A stretch of DNA of 64,000 bases from Topomyia yanbarensis (taxonomy: Eukaryota > Arthropoda > Insecta > Diptera > Culicidae), in assembly GCF_030247195.1 (NCBI RefSeq), contig NC_080670.1, positions 28,289,497 to 28,353,496 of the forward strand, written 5' to 3'. The translations under genes and the position numbers were made by a program. The notes below the pieces were generated by a model. The model was given only the letters and a program-made list of their open reading frames with translations. It searched no databases and was not told the DNA's origin. Positions 12,435 to 25,494 of the stretch are shown here, one piece after another. Positions within the stretch are counted from its first letter, which is position 1; each line of letters begins with the position of its first letter.

Positions 12435-15400
12435 AATACAGCCACGGTGGTGTATTCTGAACATGTCGGATGGAGGTCATAAAATGACCTTTGGGTGTTT
12501 GATCTGATATGCAGGCACTTTTCTAATTGATTACGCTGGCATATTTCAAACGATTTTATATTTTTTTCCCATTTATTTCCAATGAAAAAATCGCACAATA
12601 ATAGTTATATTACTGTTCCAAAACCGCGTAGTATTTTTAGCAAATGATTTAGCGCTCTAATTTCACACCCATTCTTTTACGATTGACGCGTCTATCAAGA
12701 AAAAAAAATATGCTAGATGAGCTAAATGTAGGCTTACATTATCGCATCCAACCTTCTAAACAGCATTATTTTATCTCAATCAAAACTCACTCAACCTTGT
12801 AAAACAATTCATCAGCGAAATCAAAATCATAAATTTTCTCGCATTTTTCGCCGTAAAGCAAAGCCAAATTCGACTGCTTTCCCAAAACAAGAAAAGTCAT
12901 CGCCTGCGGCGACGTTTGCCTCGTCTTCGGGTGGCTTTTCTTTCTTTCGATCTCCGGTGCTTTTTTTCGGCAAACTGCGCGATAAATATAATTACGCGGA
13001 TAATTAAGTGGAAACCGGCCTGTAGATTCGTCGAGTCACACTCGGTGCAAGGGTTGCCGGTATTAAAAATTCACCCCTTTACTTCTTCGTTGCTATCGTG
13101 TCGGGGTGAACGATGATTTCTTCCAGCAATCGTCGCCGGGATCGGATCCGGAGCCGGGAGAGTAAAGGGTTGATCGCCTCCGGGGCCATAAATAAATAGC
13201 AGCGTGTACACACGCGGATGCGAGCTGCGTACATGTGCGCGTCTATCGGGACGTCATGCAGAAACAATGTATCATTCTGAAATCCTCACCCTACTGCCGT
13301 AGTCTTAAACCAACGAACGGGTTACGTCGGGATATTCACAGCTCTACAGTCCCGTTCGCGGCGGATCTGCTGCCGACAGGCACCAATTGTCCAAAAGTTT
13401 GTCTCGTTAAATATTTAACAATAATTGGTGGAAGAACAATTAAAAATATGGCCGGGATCCTCTTGACGGAAAAAACAACAAATAAAAAAAATCCAATCAA
13501 ATCTGCAAAGTAGGCTGCGGCAATTGACCAGAAACCAGGAAGCAACTCAAGTCGTTTTTCCACGGGCGGCAATAACAATAAATATAAGATTTTTCCCTTG
13601 AGTTTCCCCACCCCGTTGTACGCATCCGTGGCTGCCGCTCCGAGTTGATGCGGGTGTGGATAAGGGTGGCCCTTCTGTTATAATTTAAGCTACATGAAAA
13701 TACTATTTTGACTGATTTATTTAGACCTATTCATCATTTAAGTTTTTTAAGACCCAACTAGAAAATAGTTAATCAGTTTGAGACTTTAAATCTAAACTAG
13801 CTAAAATTGTTGAAAATCAAGCACAAAGAGACACCCTTATACCGAAGGGTGGAGAGTATGGGGAACAACTCGTGAACAAGCGGAAAACCGTTTGTGCGTT
13901 GTTTCTATGCGTATTTTTATGAGATTTTCTACAAATGTAGCATAACACCAAAGAGGGACATAAAAGTCACAGCGTGCGGTTCCTCGTGTTTTCCCTGGGC
14001 CCGAAACGATTAAATGATGTCCTCGTTTTTTTCTCCCTCTGCTTGAAATATCCTGATCGGTCACACAGCATCAGCACGGCAAAGCCCCCGAAGGCTATCT
14101 GCGTGCGAGATTGTGTTTCTTAGTTTCAGTAAAGTCAATAACGTTTGGAGGGAACAGGGTGAACGGGAGTTATGTAGTGAAACGATGGAAATCCGGAGCA
14201 GATTTATTGAATACCGGCAGACGAAAAACAGCACCCCAGTAGGTTCTTTATGGGTGACCTTCACTGTAGCTTAATTTATTTCGCACATAGTTTGCAGAAA
14301 CAAAGGCGTTTCTCAAACTACACCATACAGATACGATTCACCCTCGAGTCTAAATGTGATTATAATTCCTCGGCAGCTTTCGGTTCAGCAGCTTGGCGAA
14401 CACTTTCTGTTTATTTCGCTGGTTTTCGCCCCTCTCCGGTTCCCCAGGTTTGTTCCTGCACATGACAATTTAATCACATGTCCACTATCTTACAAGTAAC
14501 TATAAGCACCCTCGGGGGGATGGCTACCGGAGAATTGCGGTGACCGGAAGCGAAATACTTGTACCCATCACAGACAAGTGGACGGGATAATCTTTTAACT
14601 GCGCTGATGGCGAGCGTCAGTTTCGCATGGTTTATTTTCCATCATGTTTCCGCCCAATAGTTTTCTAATTCTGCTCATATTGCTCTATGAAATCGCAATC
14701 AATCGAAGACGTGGTAGCCATCCATTTGTCTATGTTCCGGCACACACATGTGCTAACGCTTCGCCAATATTTCGCCTGCTTTGATCGTGTCATGTGGGCC
14801 TCTAGACGATTCTCACCATCATCATCGGCCGGACCGGTTGGTGTTGGTAAGCTGCTGTTTGTCGTGTGGTAACTACATAACTTAAGGCGATTTGCAAATA
14901 TGGTCAGATTTCCCCTTTTTTCTTGGTGATTCTTATTTCGGACGTGTTTGCAAAACCGATTCGCAAGAGGCCTCTAAATTGCAAATCAGTCGGAAACCGG
15001 AACATGTACATTTTGGCCCAGAAGGGGAGGGGGTTTGTAAACGTTGGGTGACATTCAGTGAATGAGTTTGGTACATTTGTTCATCGTAACTTAGATTTTC
15101 CTAGTCGTTCGGGGAAATATTTTATTTTTGAACAAGTTATGATTGCAACAGAACCAAATTCTGATTGCTCATTAGCACTACCTGTTTGTGCGTAGTTGAA
15201 ATTCGAAAGCGAACAGTCAAACCGCCTACTGACGAGTCGCAGTATCTTAAAATTTTCACACAGGGGGCCATTACCAATGTAGAATGCACGGTAAACGATT
15301 TTGAAACATTTTTTCTTAGGAAGTGGTTGATTTCTCAATCAAATCAGTTCGGAGTATCATTCGGAATCCTGGTTGATTTCTGTCAGAGCTCTGGGTCAAT

Positions 15401-15980
15401 AGTAACAATTGATTCCAGTCATTCCTTTCGAACTAGAATCAGTTTATGTCAGTGGAGCCGAAATGCTGAATCATATTTGCGACTGTTTGACTGGGATATG
15501 GCCTCATTTAAAATTTTATGAGCATTGGAGAGAGCGATTGCGGAATTTTGGATAAGCGACTTAATGCTGTTTGATCGATTTCGAAATTGAATTCGAAATA
15601 TTTCGAATAAGCACAACACAAATCGCCGAAATAAAACAGGATCGCTGATGAAATTTCCATCACCTGCTCAGTGGATCAACCGTCGTAGGACCCCTCCATT
15701 ACATACACTTATCCTCGTTTCTTTACTTTTTTTCTCACATCCCCCTATCGCATTAAGTCGAACTTCTTTGTTTTTCAATCGGAATTGTCCTGCTGATCGC
15801 CATCAAAATAATTCAATCTAGATTCACATACGAACCATCCGCGGTAAGCGGAAAAATAATTGATGAAGTTCCAAGGCTATGCTATGTCCCCTTAGATTGA
15901 CTAGGATCTTCACTTGGACCATGAAATTAGTATTGTAAAGTTTAAGTTACCCGTTTCAAAATGAGTTTCATATTCAGTTG
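12435..15980. other. No gene seen; mostly single-copy host DNA
   Basis: Composition is balanced around 12850-15000 with few repeats, like introns or intergenic DNA. Several short frames on both strands lack domains, and none has neighbouring splice sites that would join it into a gene. Confidence 0.45.
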
Positions 15981-15989
15981 GGTTCCATT

Positions 15990-17092
15990 GATTGGGGTGA
16001 TAGAAATTGCCAGAGAATAATAGAGAAAAGAGTAGAATAAATATATATCATAAGAAGATTAAAGAAGACGAAATCCTGAACAAATGTTACAACGAAAAAG
16101 TTGGAAAAGAGTAGCGAAATCCAAAAACAAGTGGAACATACATTAAACCAGACAAACAACAGCAATCAGAGACTAGTGAACAGAAGAAAGACGTTAAGGG
16201 ACTATTAGGCGAGGAGTCCAAGAAGGCAAATTGAAAACAGAAAGATGGTAAGAAGAAAATCAAAGAACAAAAAATAGCATAAAAGACTGAAAGTGTATGT
16301 CAGATGATAGAATACAGAAGACAACAGTTGAAAGAAAAGAGATGAAAGATAACAGAATATGAAATAAACAATAAAAAAGTTTGAAGCACTCAAAACAGGA
16401 AATTGAAAGCAGAAAGTATAAAGAAAAACACAGCGAAATAAGACAAACAATTCAGCAAACCAAAAGTAGAAAATAGATAACGGTAGGAAACGAAGCATAC
16501 TACAGGAACAGACACTGCAAGTAGTTAAAAGAAGTGCAAATAAGCATAGACAAAATAGCAGATTGAAACTAGAATCTGAAAATAGAAAATTTACCCAAAA
16601 ACTAAAAGATGAATGACAAAAAAAGAAAATGGAAAAACAGAAAGTATAAAAGAAGGAATTGGAACGTAGAAAAAGGAACAAAAGAGAAAATGAGAAATCA
16701 AAAATGGATGAAAGGAAATGGAAAACATAAAACAGAAAAATGAAAATAATAAAAAGGAAAGAAAAACAGAAAATAGGAAAAAGAAATCAATCAACAGAAA
16801 ATATGTCGGAAACAAACAAATGACAACAAAAAACAGCAACACAGAGCAGTAAACTGTAAACCGAACAAAACAACACAGATAACAGAGAATAGAAAATATA
16901 ACATAAAAAATCGATTAGAACCAATAAGCAATAAGAAAGTAATAGAAAATAAAAAATTTGAGAATAGAAAATAGATAATGAAAAAATAGAAAATTGAAAA
17001 ATGAACATTGAAAATCGAAAATTGGCAATTGGCAATTGACAATTGACACTTGACAATCGACAATTGACAATTTAATATTTAAAATTTTAAAG
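15990..17092. repeat. Purine-rich low-complexity tract leading into the 14-bp satellite
   Basis: The plus strand is dominated by A with scattered G and very little T, in words such as gaaaataga and ggaaaaacagaaa. Towards its right end it becomes a short-period repeat (aattgac/aattggc, about 16988-17085). The phenylalanine/leucine/serine-rich frames on the minus strand follow from this composition. It may be an older, decayed tandem array related to the satellite that follows. Confidence 0.75.
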
Positions 17093-19247
17093 TGAAAATT
17101 GAAAATTTCAAATCGAAAATTTCAAATTGAAAATTTCAAATTGAAAATTTCAAATTGAAAATTTCAAATTGAAAATTTCGAATTGAAAATTTCGAATTGA
17201 AAATTTCGAATTGAAAATTTCGAATTGAAAATTTCGAATTGAAAATTTCGAATTGAAAATTTCGAATTGAAAATTTCGAATTGAAAATTTCGAATTGAAA
17301 ATTTCGAATTGAAAATTTCGAATTGAAAATTTCGAATTGAAAATTTCGAATTGAAAATTTCGAATTGAAAATTTCGAATTGAAAATTTCGAATTGAAAAT
17401 TTCGAATTGAAAATTTCGAATTGAAAATTTCGAATTGAAAATTTCGAATTGAAAATTTCGAATTGAAAATTTCGAATTGAAAATTTCGAATTGAAAATTT
17501 CGAATTGAAAATTTCGAATTGAAAATTTCGAATTGAAAATTTCGAATTGAAAATTTCGAATTGAAAATTTCGAATTGAAAATTTCGAATTGAAAATTTCG
17601 AATTGAAAATTTCGAATTGAAAATTTCGAATTGAAAATTTCGAATTGAAAATTTCGAATTGAAAATTTCGAATTGAAAATTTCGAATTGAAAATTTCGAA
17701 TTGAAAATTTCGAATTGAAAATTTCGAATTGAAAATTTCGAATTGAAAATTTCGAATTGAAAATTTCGAATTGAAAATTTCGAATTGAAAATTTCGAATT
17801 GAAAATTTCGAATTGAAAATTTCGAATTGAAAATTTCGAATTGAAAATTTCGAATTGAAAATTTCGAATTGAAAATTTCGAATTGAAAATTTCGAATTGA
17901 AAATTTCGAATTGAAAATTTCGAATTGAAAATTTCGAATTGAAAATTTCGAATTGAAAATTTCGAATTGAAAATTTCGAATTGAAAATTTCGAATTGAAA
18001 ATTTCGAATTGAAAATTTCGAATTGAAAATTTCGAATTGAAAATTTCGAATTGAAAATTTCGAATTGAAAATTTCGAATTGAAAATTTCGAATTGAAAAT
18101 TTCGAATTGAAAATTTCGAATTGAAAATTTCGAATTGAAAATTTCGAATTGAAAATTTCGAATTGAAAATGTCGAATTGAAAATTTCGAATTGAAAATTT
18201 CGAATTGAAAATTTCGAATTGAAAATTTCGAATTGAAAATTTCGAATTGAAAATTTCGAATTGAAAATTTCGAATTGAAAATTTCGAATTGAAAATTTCG
18301 AATTGAAAATTTCGAATTGAAAATTTCGAATTGAAAATTTCGAATTGAAAATTTCGAATTGAAAATTTCGAATTGAAAATTTCGAATTGAAAATTTCGAA
18401 TTGAAAATTTCGAATTGAAAATTTCGAATTGAAAATTTCGAATTGAAAATTTCGAATTGAAAATTTCGAATTGAAAATTTCGAATTGAAAATTTCGAATT
18501 GAAAATTTCGAATTGAAAATTTCGAATTGAAAATTTCGAATTGAAAATTTCGAATTGAAAATTTCGAATTGAAAATTTCGAATTGAAAATTTCGAATTGA
18601 AAATTTCGAATTGAAAATTTCGAATTGAAAATTTCGAATTGAAAATTTCGAATTGAAAATTTCGAATTGAAAATTTCGAATTGAAAATTTCGAATTGAAA
18701 ATTTCGAATTGAAAATTTCGAATTGAAAATTTCGAATTGAAAATTTCGAATTGAAAATTTCGAATTGAAAATTTCGAATTGAAAATTTCGAATTGAAAAT
18801 TTCGAATTGAAAATTTCGAATTGAAAATTTCGAATTGAAAATTTCGAATTGAAAATTTCGAATTGAAAATTTCGAATTGAAAATTTCGAATTGAAAATTT
18901 CGAATTGAAAATTTCGAATTGAAAATTTCGAATTGAAAATTTCGAATTGAAAATTTCGAATTGAAAATTTCGAATTGAAAATTTCGAATTGAAAATTTCG
19001 AATTGAAAATTTCGAATTGAAAATTTCGAATTGAAAATTTCGAATTGAAAATTTCGAATTGAAAATTTCGAATTGAAAATTTCGAATTGAAAATTTCGAA
19101 TTGAAAATTTCGAATTGAAAATTTCGAATTGAAAATTTCGAATTGAAAATTTCGAATTGAAAATTTCAAATTGAAAATTTCAAATTGAAAATTTCAAATT
19201 GAAAATTTCAAATCGAAAATTTCAAATCGAAAATTTCAAATTGAAAA
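17093..19247. repeat. 14-bp satellite, about 154 copies, nearly perfect core
   Basis: Tandem array of gaaaatttcgaatt (14 bp). The core, about 17179-19158 (some 141 units), shows a single substitution that I can find, T to G at 18171. Both edges carry a handful of units with caaatt in place of cgaatt (17100-17175 and 19160-19240). Beyond the right edge the words decay further (19247-19340). The unit contains no stop codon on the minus strand in any phase, so a 677-codon open frame with a 14-residue period crosses the array. That frame is a consequence of the sequence and not evidence of a gene. Confidence 0.98.
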
Positions 19248-19364
19248 TTAAAAATTGGAATTTAAAAAATGGGAAATATGGAAAATTAGAAAATTTTAAA
19301 ATTGGGAAAAATGGAAAATTGAAACTGGAAAATTTGCGACTGTTTCCTTGGAAAATTTACATCG

Positions 19365-19560
19365 ATTTATTTTTAGGATGCACTGAGCGACTCCTGGAAG
19401 AATTATTTTCTAAAAGTTGATTTTCTCATACGAAATCCCATATAAATTCGAAACAGTGGGCGCCAAGAAAAGAAATAGTTTCGCCGACCTACCATAAAAT
19501 GCACGTTTATTCTAGGATCGAAATGGAACCTAGAAAGTTGCTCGCAGCAAATTTTATCTT
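19365..19560 (-). repeat. Fragment of the 58.7-59.5 kb fold-back family
   Basis: Shares ordered blocks with 59300-59480: 'ttatttttagga', 'tggaagaatta', 'tacgaaatcccat.taaa', 'aaacagtgggc' and 'atagtttc.ccga'. Only one arm is present and no end is recognisable. The 14-bp satellite abuts it on the left. Confidence 0.6.
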
Positions 19561-20400
19561 TGCCTTTCTCATAAAGAAAGGATATGCAATCACTCTGAAA
19601 ACCGATTTTTCAACCGAGGCCCGGAGGGCCGAGTCTCATATACCATTCGACTCAGTTCGTCGAAATTGACAAATATCTGTATGTGTGTGTGTGTGTTTTC
19701 AAATCTCACTCACTTTTCTCAGAGATGGCTGAACCGAATCGCTCAAACTTGAAAGAAATAACGCTCCCATAAGCTGCTATTGAATTTTTTATCGATCGGA
19801 CTTCCGGTTCCGGAATTACGGGTTGAAGAGTGCGGTCACTCAGCAAATTCCCATATAAAATGGTAACACCATGATGTCCAAATGGTGTAATACATATCAA
19901 AAAGGGTGCAAAATAACTCGGATTTGCGTGTCACATTGGCCACCTATGACGGTTCTTGATGCCACCAGGTACTTTTCAAGTTCGTAAGTTAATCTCACAC
20001 CTTTTTCTCAGGGAATTCTTGACCGATTTTTAAAAATTTGGTTTCAAATGAAAGATACAATACTCCCATGGACTGTTATTGAATTTCATTCGTATCTGAC
20101 ATTTGGTTCCGGAGTTACAGGTTGTTTATTGCATCATTTCTATTTACAAGACTAGATCACTGATGGCCAATCAAAGATTCTTTGAATATAATGCCCACTA
20201 TCGACAGTTCCGGAATTTTCGGGTTCTGGACGTATTCCAGAATTAGTCACATCGATTACTCGGTGATGACTGAACCGATTTTCATAAACCAAATCTCAAA
20301 TAGTGGGTATAATATTCGGTTGGGTGTTGCATACTCTTGCTTTTAATCGACGATTTTATTAATTGTGTGTTTAGGCTAGCCTCTATTCGGTTGATTTCTT
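19560..20400 (+). repeat. Common mosquito tandem repeat, units of about 285 bp
   Basis: Two full units and one partial unit are seen: 19720-19828, 20006-20125 and 20210-20325. Each holds 'ctgaaccgat/cttgaccgat', 'gctcccata...gctattgaattt' and 'ggttccggaattacgggttg' or close variants. Upstream is the short hairpin cctttctcataaagaaagg (19561-19580) and 'cccggagggcc'. I recognise this wording as a very widespread mosquito repeat. It has no coding content here. Confidence 0.75.
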
Positions 20401-20632
20401 AGCGGTATTTTCGATTTAGGTATAACACTTTTTTACATTTTAACGGCATTTATTTAGCTAGAGATTACTGGGTAGGGAAAGTTATGAAAATTTAGAGCCC
20501 TAGTGCTCCAGACGCCTTTCTACTACTTATGCGTAAATTAATAAGTATTGATGCCTTGTTAACTTAGTGTCGACTATCAGAGATAGTACTTCATCAGCCT
20601 TTAACTTCGCAAATTCTGTAGCATAAGCACTC

Positions 20633-22462
20633 CACGGTGTTCCTAAAACCGTTATTAACAAAAAAAATGACCATAAATTTGTCATACGGCATTCGAAAGA
20701 TACAGTATCCAAGCATCTTCTCAGTGAATTTCAAAATGATCCATCGAGGGATTCGAGAGATATTGCAATTTGAAATTTTATGACTCGTTTCCTAAGGCTA
20801 CCAGCAAACACCCACGGGTTTGGTCCTATCTCTACAAACAAAAGAATTTTTGTCTACTTATTTAGTACATGGCATTTGAAAGATATAGTAATCAAGTATA
20901 TCTCCTGCAAGTTTGAAAATATTTCATTGACGGAATCGAAATTTATAACGGTTTGGATGTGGTATGCGGTCATAGATGTGTTTTCTACCAGACTTCAAGC
21001 GTGAATCCATGTTTGTCCATTGACTATTTAGATCGTTTATACGTGTCGCGGTTTTTAAAGGAAAACCTGACCATTCAATTACATAAATATAATGTACAAA
21101 AGGTGTTATTTACATGGTGCACTGAAACAATATGAAAATAGGGTTGTCTACCAAACGTTAAATATAATGTGAAAACTAAAAAAATGAATAAAAGTTGGAA
21201 TGTTTACTTCAAAAGGCCATATCTCAATGGTTTGTTGACCGATTCTAATTATTATTTTTATTATTGAACAGGTAAACGTTTCATTGTTAATTTACATTAA
21301 GAAGAATATAAAACAGAGTCATCTACATCAAAAAATAGGCGATATAGTTGATCTCAACTATATGTATTATCATTATTTAGTAAATATTTTTGTTTTAAAA
21401 ATAGCTGCCTATCCATTTTTATATACTAGTTGATTGCAATTGCTGTATAAACATCTGAATGTTAAATTCTCATGATAAGTTCAATTCGACAATAAAACTG
21501 ACAATAGTTAGAGATATGAGCAGATGAACTTGTACCCTTTGACCAGTTTTAACATCTGTCAACCCAACCAGCGATTGTACAAAATTTCCAACAAAAACCG
21601 TATCATAACATAAATTGATTTAAATCAGCAAATACCTTCATATTTTTTAAATTGATGGTTTTATTTTTCCATCATTTGTAGTTTGCGTTCGTTGCATTCA
21701 ACTAATGTACAGATCATCGTTTTGAATACAAAGATATTCACTAAATAGTGATAATACATATAATTGAGGATAATTATGTTGTCTATTGTTTGAAGTAGGC
21801 AACTCTATTTTATATTCTTCTTAATGGAAATTAACGATGAAACGTCTACTTGTTCAATAATGAAAAAATAATTAGAGTCGGTCAACAAACCATTGAAATA
21901 TGGCCTTTTGAAGTAAACATTCCGACTTTTATCCAACGTTTGGTAGACAACCCTATTTTCATATTTTTTAAGTGTGCCATATAAATAACACCTTTTGTAC
22001 ATTATATTTATGTAATTGAATGGTCAGGTTTTCCTTTAAAAACCGCGACACGTATAAACGATCTAAATAGTCAATGGACAAACATGGATTCACGCTTGAA
22101 GTCTGGTAGAAAACACATCTATGACCGCATACCACATCCAAACCGTTATAAATTTCGATTCCGTCAATGAAATATTTTCAAACTTGCAGGAGATATACTT
22201 GATTACTATATCTTTCAAATGCCATGTACTAAATAAGTAGACAAAAAAAAATTTGTTTGTAGAGATAGGACCAAACCCGTGGGTGTTTGCTGGTAGCCTT
22301 ATGAAACGTGTCATAAAACTTCAAATTGCAATTTCTCTCGAATCCCTCGATGGATCATTTTGAAATTCACTGAGAAGATGCTTGGATACTGTATCTTTCG
22401 AATGCCGTATGACAAATTTATGGTCATTTTGTTTTGTTAATAACGGTTTTAGGAACACCGTG
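20633..22462. mobile_element. Long fold-back element with CACGGTG ends
   Basis: The left arm (20633 to about 21392) and right arm (about 21729 to 22462) are inverted copies, some 750 bp each, around a loop of about 335 bp. Matching frames of 74 codons appear on opposite strands at 20780-21004 and 22090-22314, which shows how similar the arms are. Both ends read CACGGTGTTCC when taken inward. The tetramer ACTC lies directly outside each end (20629-20632 and 22463-22466), a possible target duplication. No transposase is encoded. The arms have diverged by several percent plus indels. Confidence 0.85.
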
Positions 22463-22522
22463 ACTCAAGTTAACTAGCAGAATTTTCATAATAACTTGCA
22501 TTAATTTTAGACAATTCTAATA

Positions 22523-22904
22523 CAGTGAAGATCCGTTTTTAACAGCCCTTTGGTGAGGTTTAGGCTGTTAAAACGTGGATATTGACAAAATCGGGACATA
22601 TATTTTTCTTTCTTTTTAACAAACCGAAGCTCTTAAAATATTCTTCTTTAGTCCCTAGATATAGCTTCATAACCCTTTCCGATTATTTAGTATAAATTTC
22701 GCTTAATAGGGTCAGATAGCGCAAAATTAAAAATAAAATTAAAATTTGGATTTTTAAGGATCTCTAAGATAAAAAAAAATATGCTCAAGAAAAAAATTAC
22801 TCGAATTCGACTTGGTTTGTCTGCTAGAGCTCATCAAACTACCAACTATCAATTTTCATATGAGGCTGGCAAAATCGTGGGCTGATAAAAGCGGGTCTTC
22901 ACTA
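22523..22904. mobile_element. TA-flanked MITE with AGTGAAGACCCG-type ends
   Basis: The left end CAGTGAAGATCCGTTTTTAA and the right end, read inward, TAGTGAAGACCCGCTTTTA, are imperfect inverted repeats. TA lies outside each (22521-22522 and 22905-22906). Further inward both carry 'cagccc'. The 382-bp body is AT-rich and non-coding. Tc1/mariner-type mobilisation is the simplest reading. Confidence 0.75.
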
Positions 22905-23364
22905 TAATCTATCAATCGCACAATGTAATGGTACACGTACAACAACATGACAACAATGTCCAACAAATACCTTCTCGTCTCATTGCGACTGTACACTCCG
23001 CAGATCCGTAGATCTTTGTCACACACGTCCATAGCGAACTAGTCCATTGTTCACATTGTTCTTTCAAATTGATGTTCTTTGGGCGTTTCAAACAACTCGA
23101 AGAATTAAAAAGATGGGTGGGTAATGTCAGAGACATAACCGGAGTGAAGTAGAATACACTTTAGACCGGTAAATTCTGCTCTGGAATAAGCAATTTCTAT
23201 GCGATTTTGTCGTCTTTTGCACATTCATAGTTTATTTAAAGTATTTTTGGAATTATCAAGTTGACAATTTGCAACATTCTTTGAAAATATTGTTGAACTT
23301 TTATGAATGAAGGCACGCAAACGAGCGTTTAACCGTCGTCCTACTACCAGCATCAGAGAAGTAG

Positions 23365-23852
<488 letters not shown>

Positions 23853-24573
23853 GGGCCTAAATTGTGACCCAAAATAAATCACAAACCAACAAGTTGTTTT
23901 CAGAACCAGCCAATTATAAAGTATTATTATTATAAATGAAATTTTCCATTGCCTTACAACCTCCCTCCCCCTTTCCTCCCGGCTTGAATAACTATCAATC
24001 TTGATGATGCTGTGCGGTGGGGGCACTAATTTTGATTATAATGGAAAATTTAGGTTTGCGCGTTTTTTCCAAAAGTTTTTTAGCTGTGCTGTTTTCAAGG
24101 AAGTTGTAGTTGAATTCAAAATAAAATAGTTTATTTCTATTGTCAGAGATGGACCTTCCAACGAAAACTAGTCTGGCTCGCTTGGAATCGAATTGTATGG
24201 ACCAACCACTGCTTTCACAAAATCTGTTATTTTCAGTAATTGAACATTCTACACAACTATTTCCAATCAGCGCAAAAATCGAAGGTTTTCATTCAGTACA
24301 ATAGCAGATTTTCACTTTTAGAAAAACAGGCAACATTCTGGCCGAAATTTTTGAAGCGGAGCACCTATATCGAATCGTTAGAAAACGTTCGATTTTTGTA
24401 AATTGAATCATTACACTAACCTGTCTACAAATAACTTTTGATTTTGTGCCATTCTCGTGAAAGCGACGGTATTGTTTACAAGTGGCTCACTCACCATCCA
24501 ACGCTCTTGACAAGCCACTTTCTGCTGCTTGTAATAACAAAATTTCAATTTCATTCTTTGTCGATAAATTGAT

Positions 24574-24589
24574 GGCCCTGAAAAGGGCC
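24574..24589 (-). terminator. Histone mRNA 3' stem-loop (H2B relic)
   Basis: On the minus strand the sequence is GGCCCTTTTCAGGGCC, the canonical 6-bp stem and 4-base loop bound by SLBP in replication-dependent histone mRNAs. It lies 24 bp after the H2B stop codon. A purine-rich stretch, caaagaatgaaa, follows about 10 bases downstream and suits the U7 snRNA-pairing element. Confidence 0.9.
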
Positions 24590-24613
24590 TTTTGTTTGGG
24601 CAGTGTTCGAAAT

Positions 24614-24725
24614 TTACTTGGAGCTGGTGTATATGGTAACAGTTTTGGTGCCATGGAAGACGGCGTGCTTGGCCAACTCTTCTAACAGCAGCAAACGGAC
24701 GGCGGTTTGAATTTTGCGGGAGATA
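24614..24725 (-). pseudogene. Histone H2B C-terminal pseudogene fragment
   Basis: Reading leftward on the minus strand, the last 37 or so codons match the H2B C-terminus: [13 protein letters not shown], then [11 protein letters not shown] and TYTSSK-like endings before the TAA at 24614-24616. Substitutions include Glu to Lys in SREIQ, Pro-Gly to Leu-Glu, and Tyr for Lys near the end. The N-terminal tail and first two helices are absent; sequence right of about 24725 is unrelated. The retained 3' stem-loop identifies it as a former replication-dependent gene. The longer open frame 24411-25043 on this strand is in a different phase and is coincidental. Confidence 0.85.
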
Positions 24726-25180
24726 CTGCAAACGAACTGCTGTATGCTGATGCTGGAAACGAACTGAGCGTGAGCAACAGCATGCTGAGTTTTTATACCT
24801 GACTACAGCACAATGTAAGCTCGTCCTTTTTTGTGTTGTCCTCAATATGTGTTCTTCGTAGCTCCACCCTTTCGTTGGTCGACCACATATTTTTGATAAA
24901 GAACAAAATTGAAATTGTGTTTCCAATACGGAGATTATTGAACACTCAGGGTAAAGAGAGTAATGTAATACGGTACTTTGGTAAAATGTTTGAGAATTGA
25001 AACCTTTTTTGAATGCGCCTAGTAAAAATGTTTTCCACTTCACTCCAGTTTCTTTCTGACCATATTTGCAATTTGCGTACTGAAATAAATCATAATTTAG
25101 GGTTTAACCCAAATTGCTCTCCAGGGAGAAACAGTCCATGAAACAGAAAATGCAAACTTATTCTTTGAAATGATGCTGGT

Positions 25181-25196
25181 GGCCCTGAAAAGGGCC
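25181..25196 (-). terminator. Histone mRNA 3' stem-loop (H4 relic)
   Basis: Minus-strand GGCCCTTTTCAGGGCC, identical to the element at 24574-24589. It lies 33 bp after the H4 pseudogene stop and is followed by the purine stretch caaagaataag, a good U7-type downstream element. Confidence 0.92.
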
Positions 25197-25229
25197 TTTT
25201 TTATAATGATACAAGTGAGTTCTACCTTT

Positions 25230-25480
25230 TCAACTTCCAAATCCATACAAAGTGCGTCCCTGCCGCTTCAGAGTATAGACGACATTCATTGCGGTTTTGC
25301 GCGTGGCGTGTTCAGTGTAGGTCACGGCATCTCGGGTGACATTTTCCTGCACACCCTCAGCATTCGTAGATTAAATCGGAGATGCATTTTACACCACCAC
25401 GACGAGCCAGACGCCGAATGGCAGATTTGGTGATTCCCTGGATTTTATCACGAAGAACCTTGCGATGACGCTTGGTACGG
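25230..25480 (-). pseudogene. Histone H4 pseudogene
   Basis: The minus strand matches H4 from about Lys16 to the C-terminus: [31 protein letters not shown]; then, after frame slips, the [24 protein letters not shown] region and a TGA at 25230-25232. Lesions include Asn to Lys in RDNIQ, Pro to Ser in ITKP, Arg to Cys in VKRIS, and at least one indel after IYE. The glycine-rich N-terminal tail is unrecognisable. A promoter-like segment lies upstream (to the right) and a 3' stem-loop downstream, so the transcription unit layout survives around a dead reading frame. Confidence 0.88.
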
Positions 25481-25494
25481 GAACGCAAACATGA

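Noticed and set aside
16205..17063. Several Phe/Leu/Ser-rich minus-strand frames resembling membrane proteins
   Set aside because: They are the complement of a purine-rich low-complexity tract. The hydrophobicity comes from T-rich codons, not from a conserved membrane protein.
17136..19169. 677-codon open frame on the minus strand with a 14-residue period
   Set aside because: The 14-bp unit has no stop codon on that strand in any phase, so any length of array stays open. There is no promoter, no splice context and no non-repeat domain.
24411..25043. 210-codon minus-strand frame
   Set aside because: It overlaps the H2B fragment in another phase, shows no domain and crosses unrelated AT-rich DNA.
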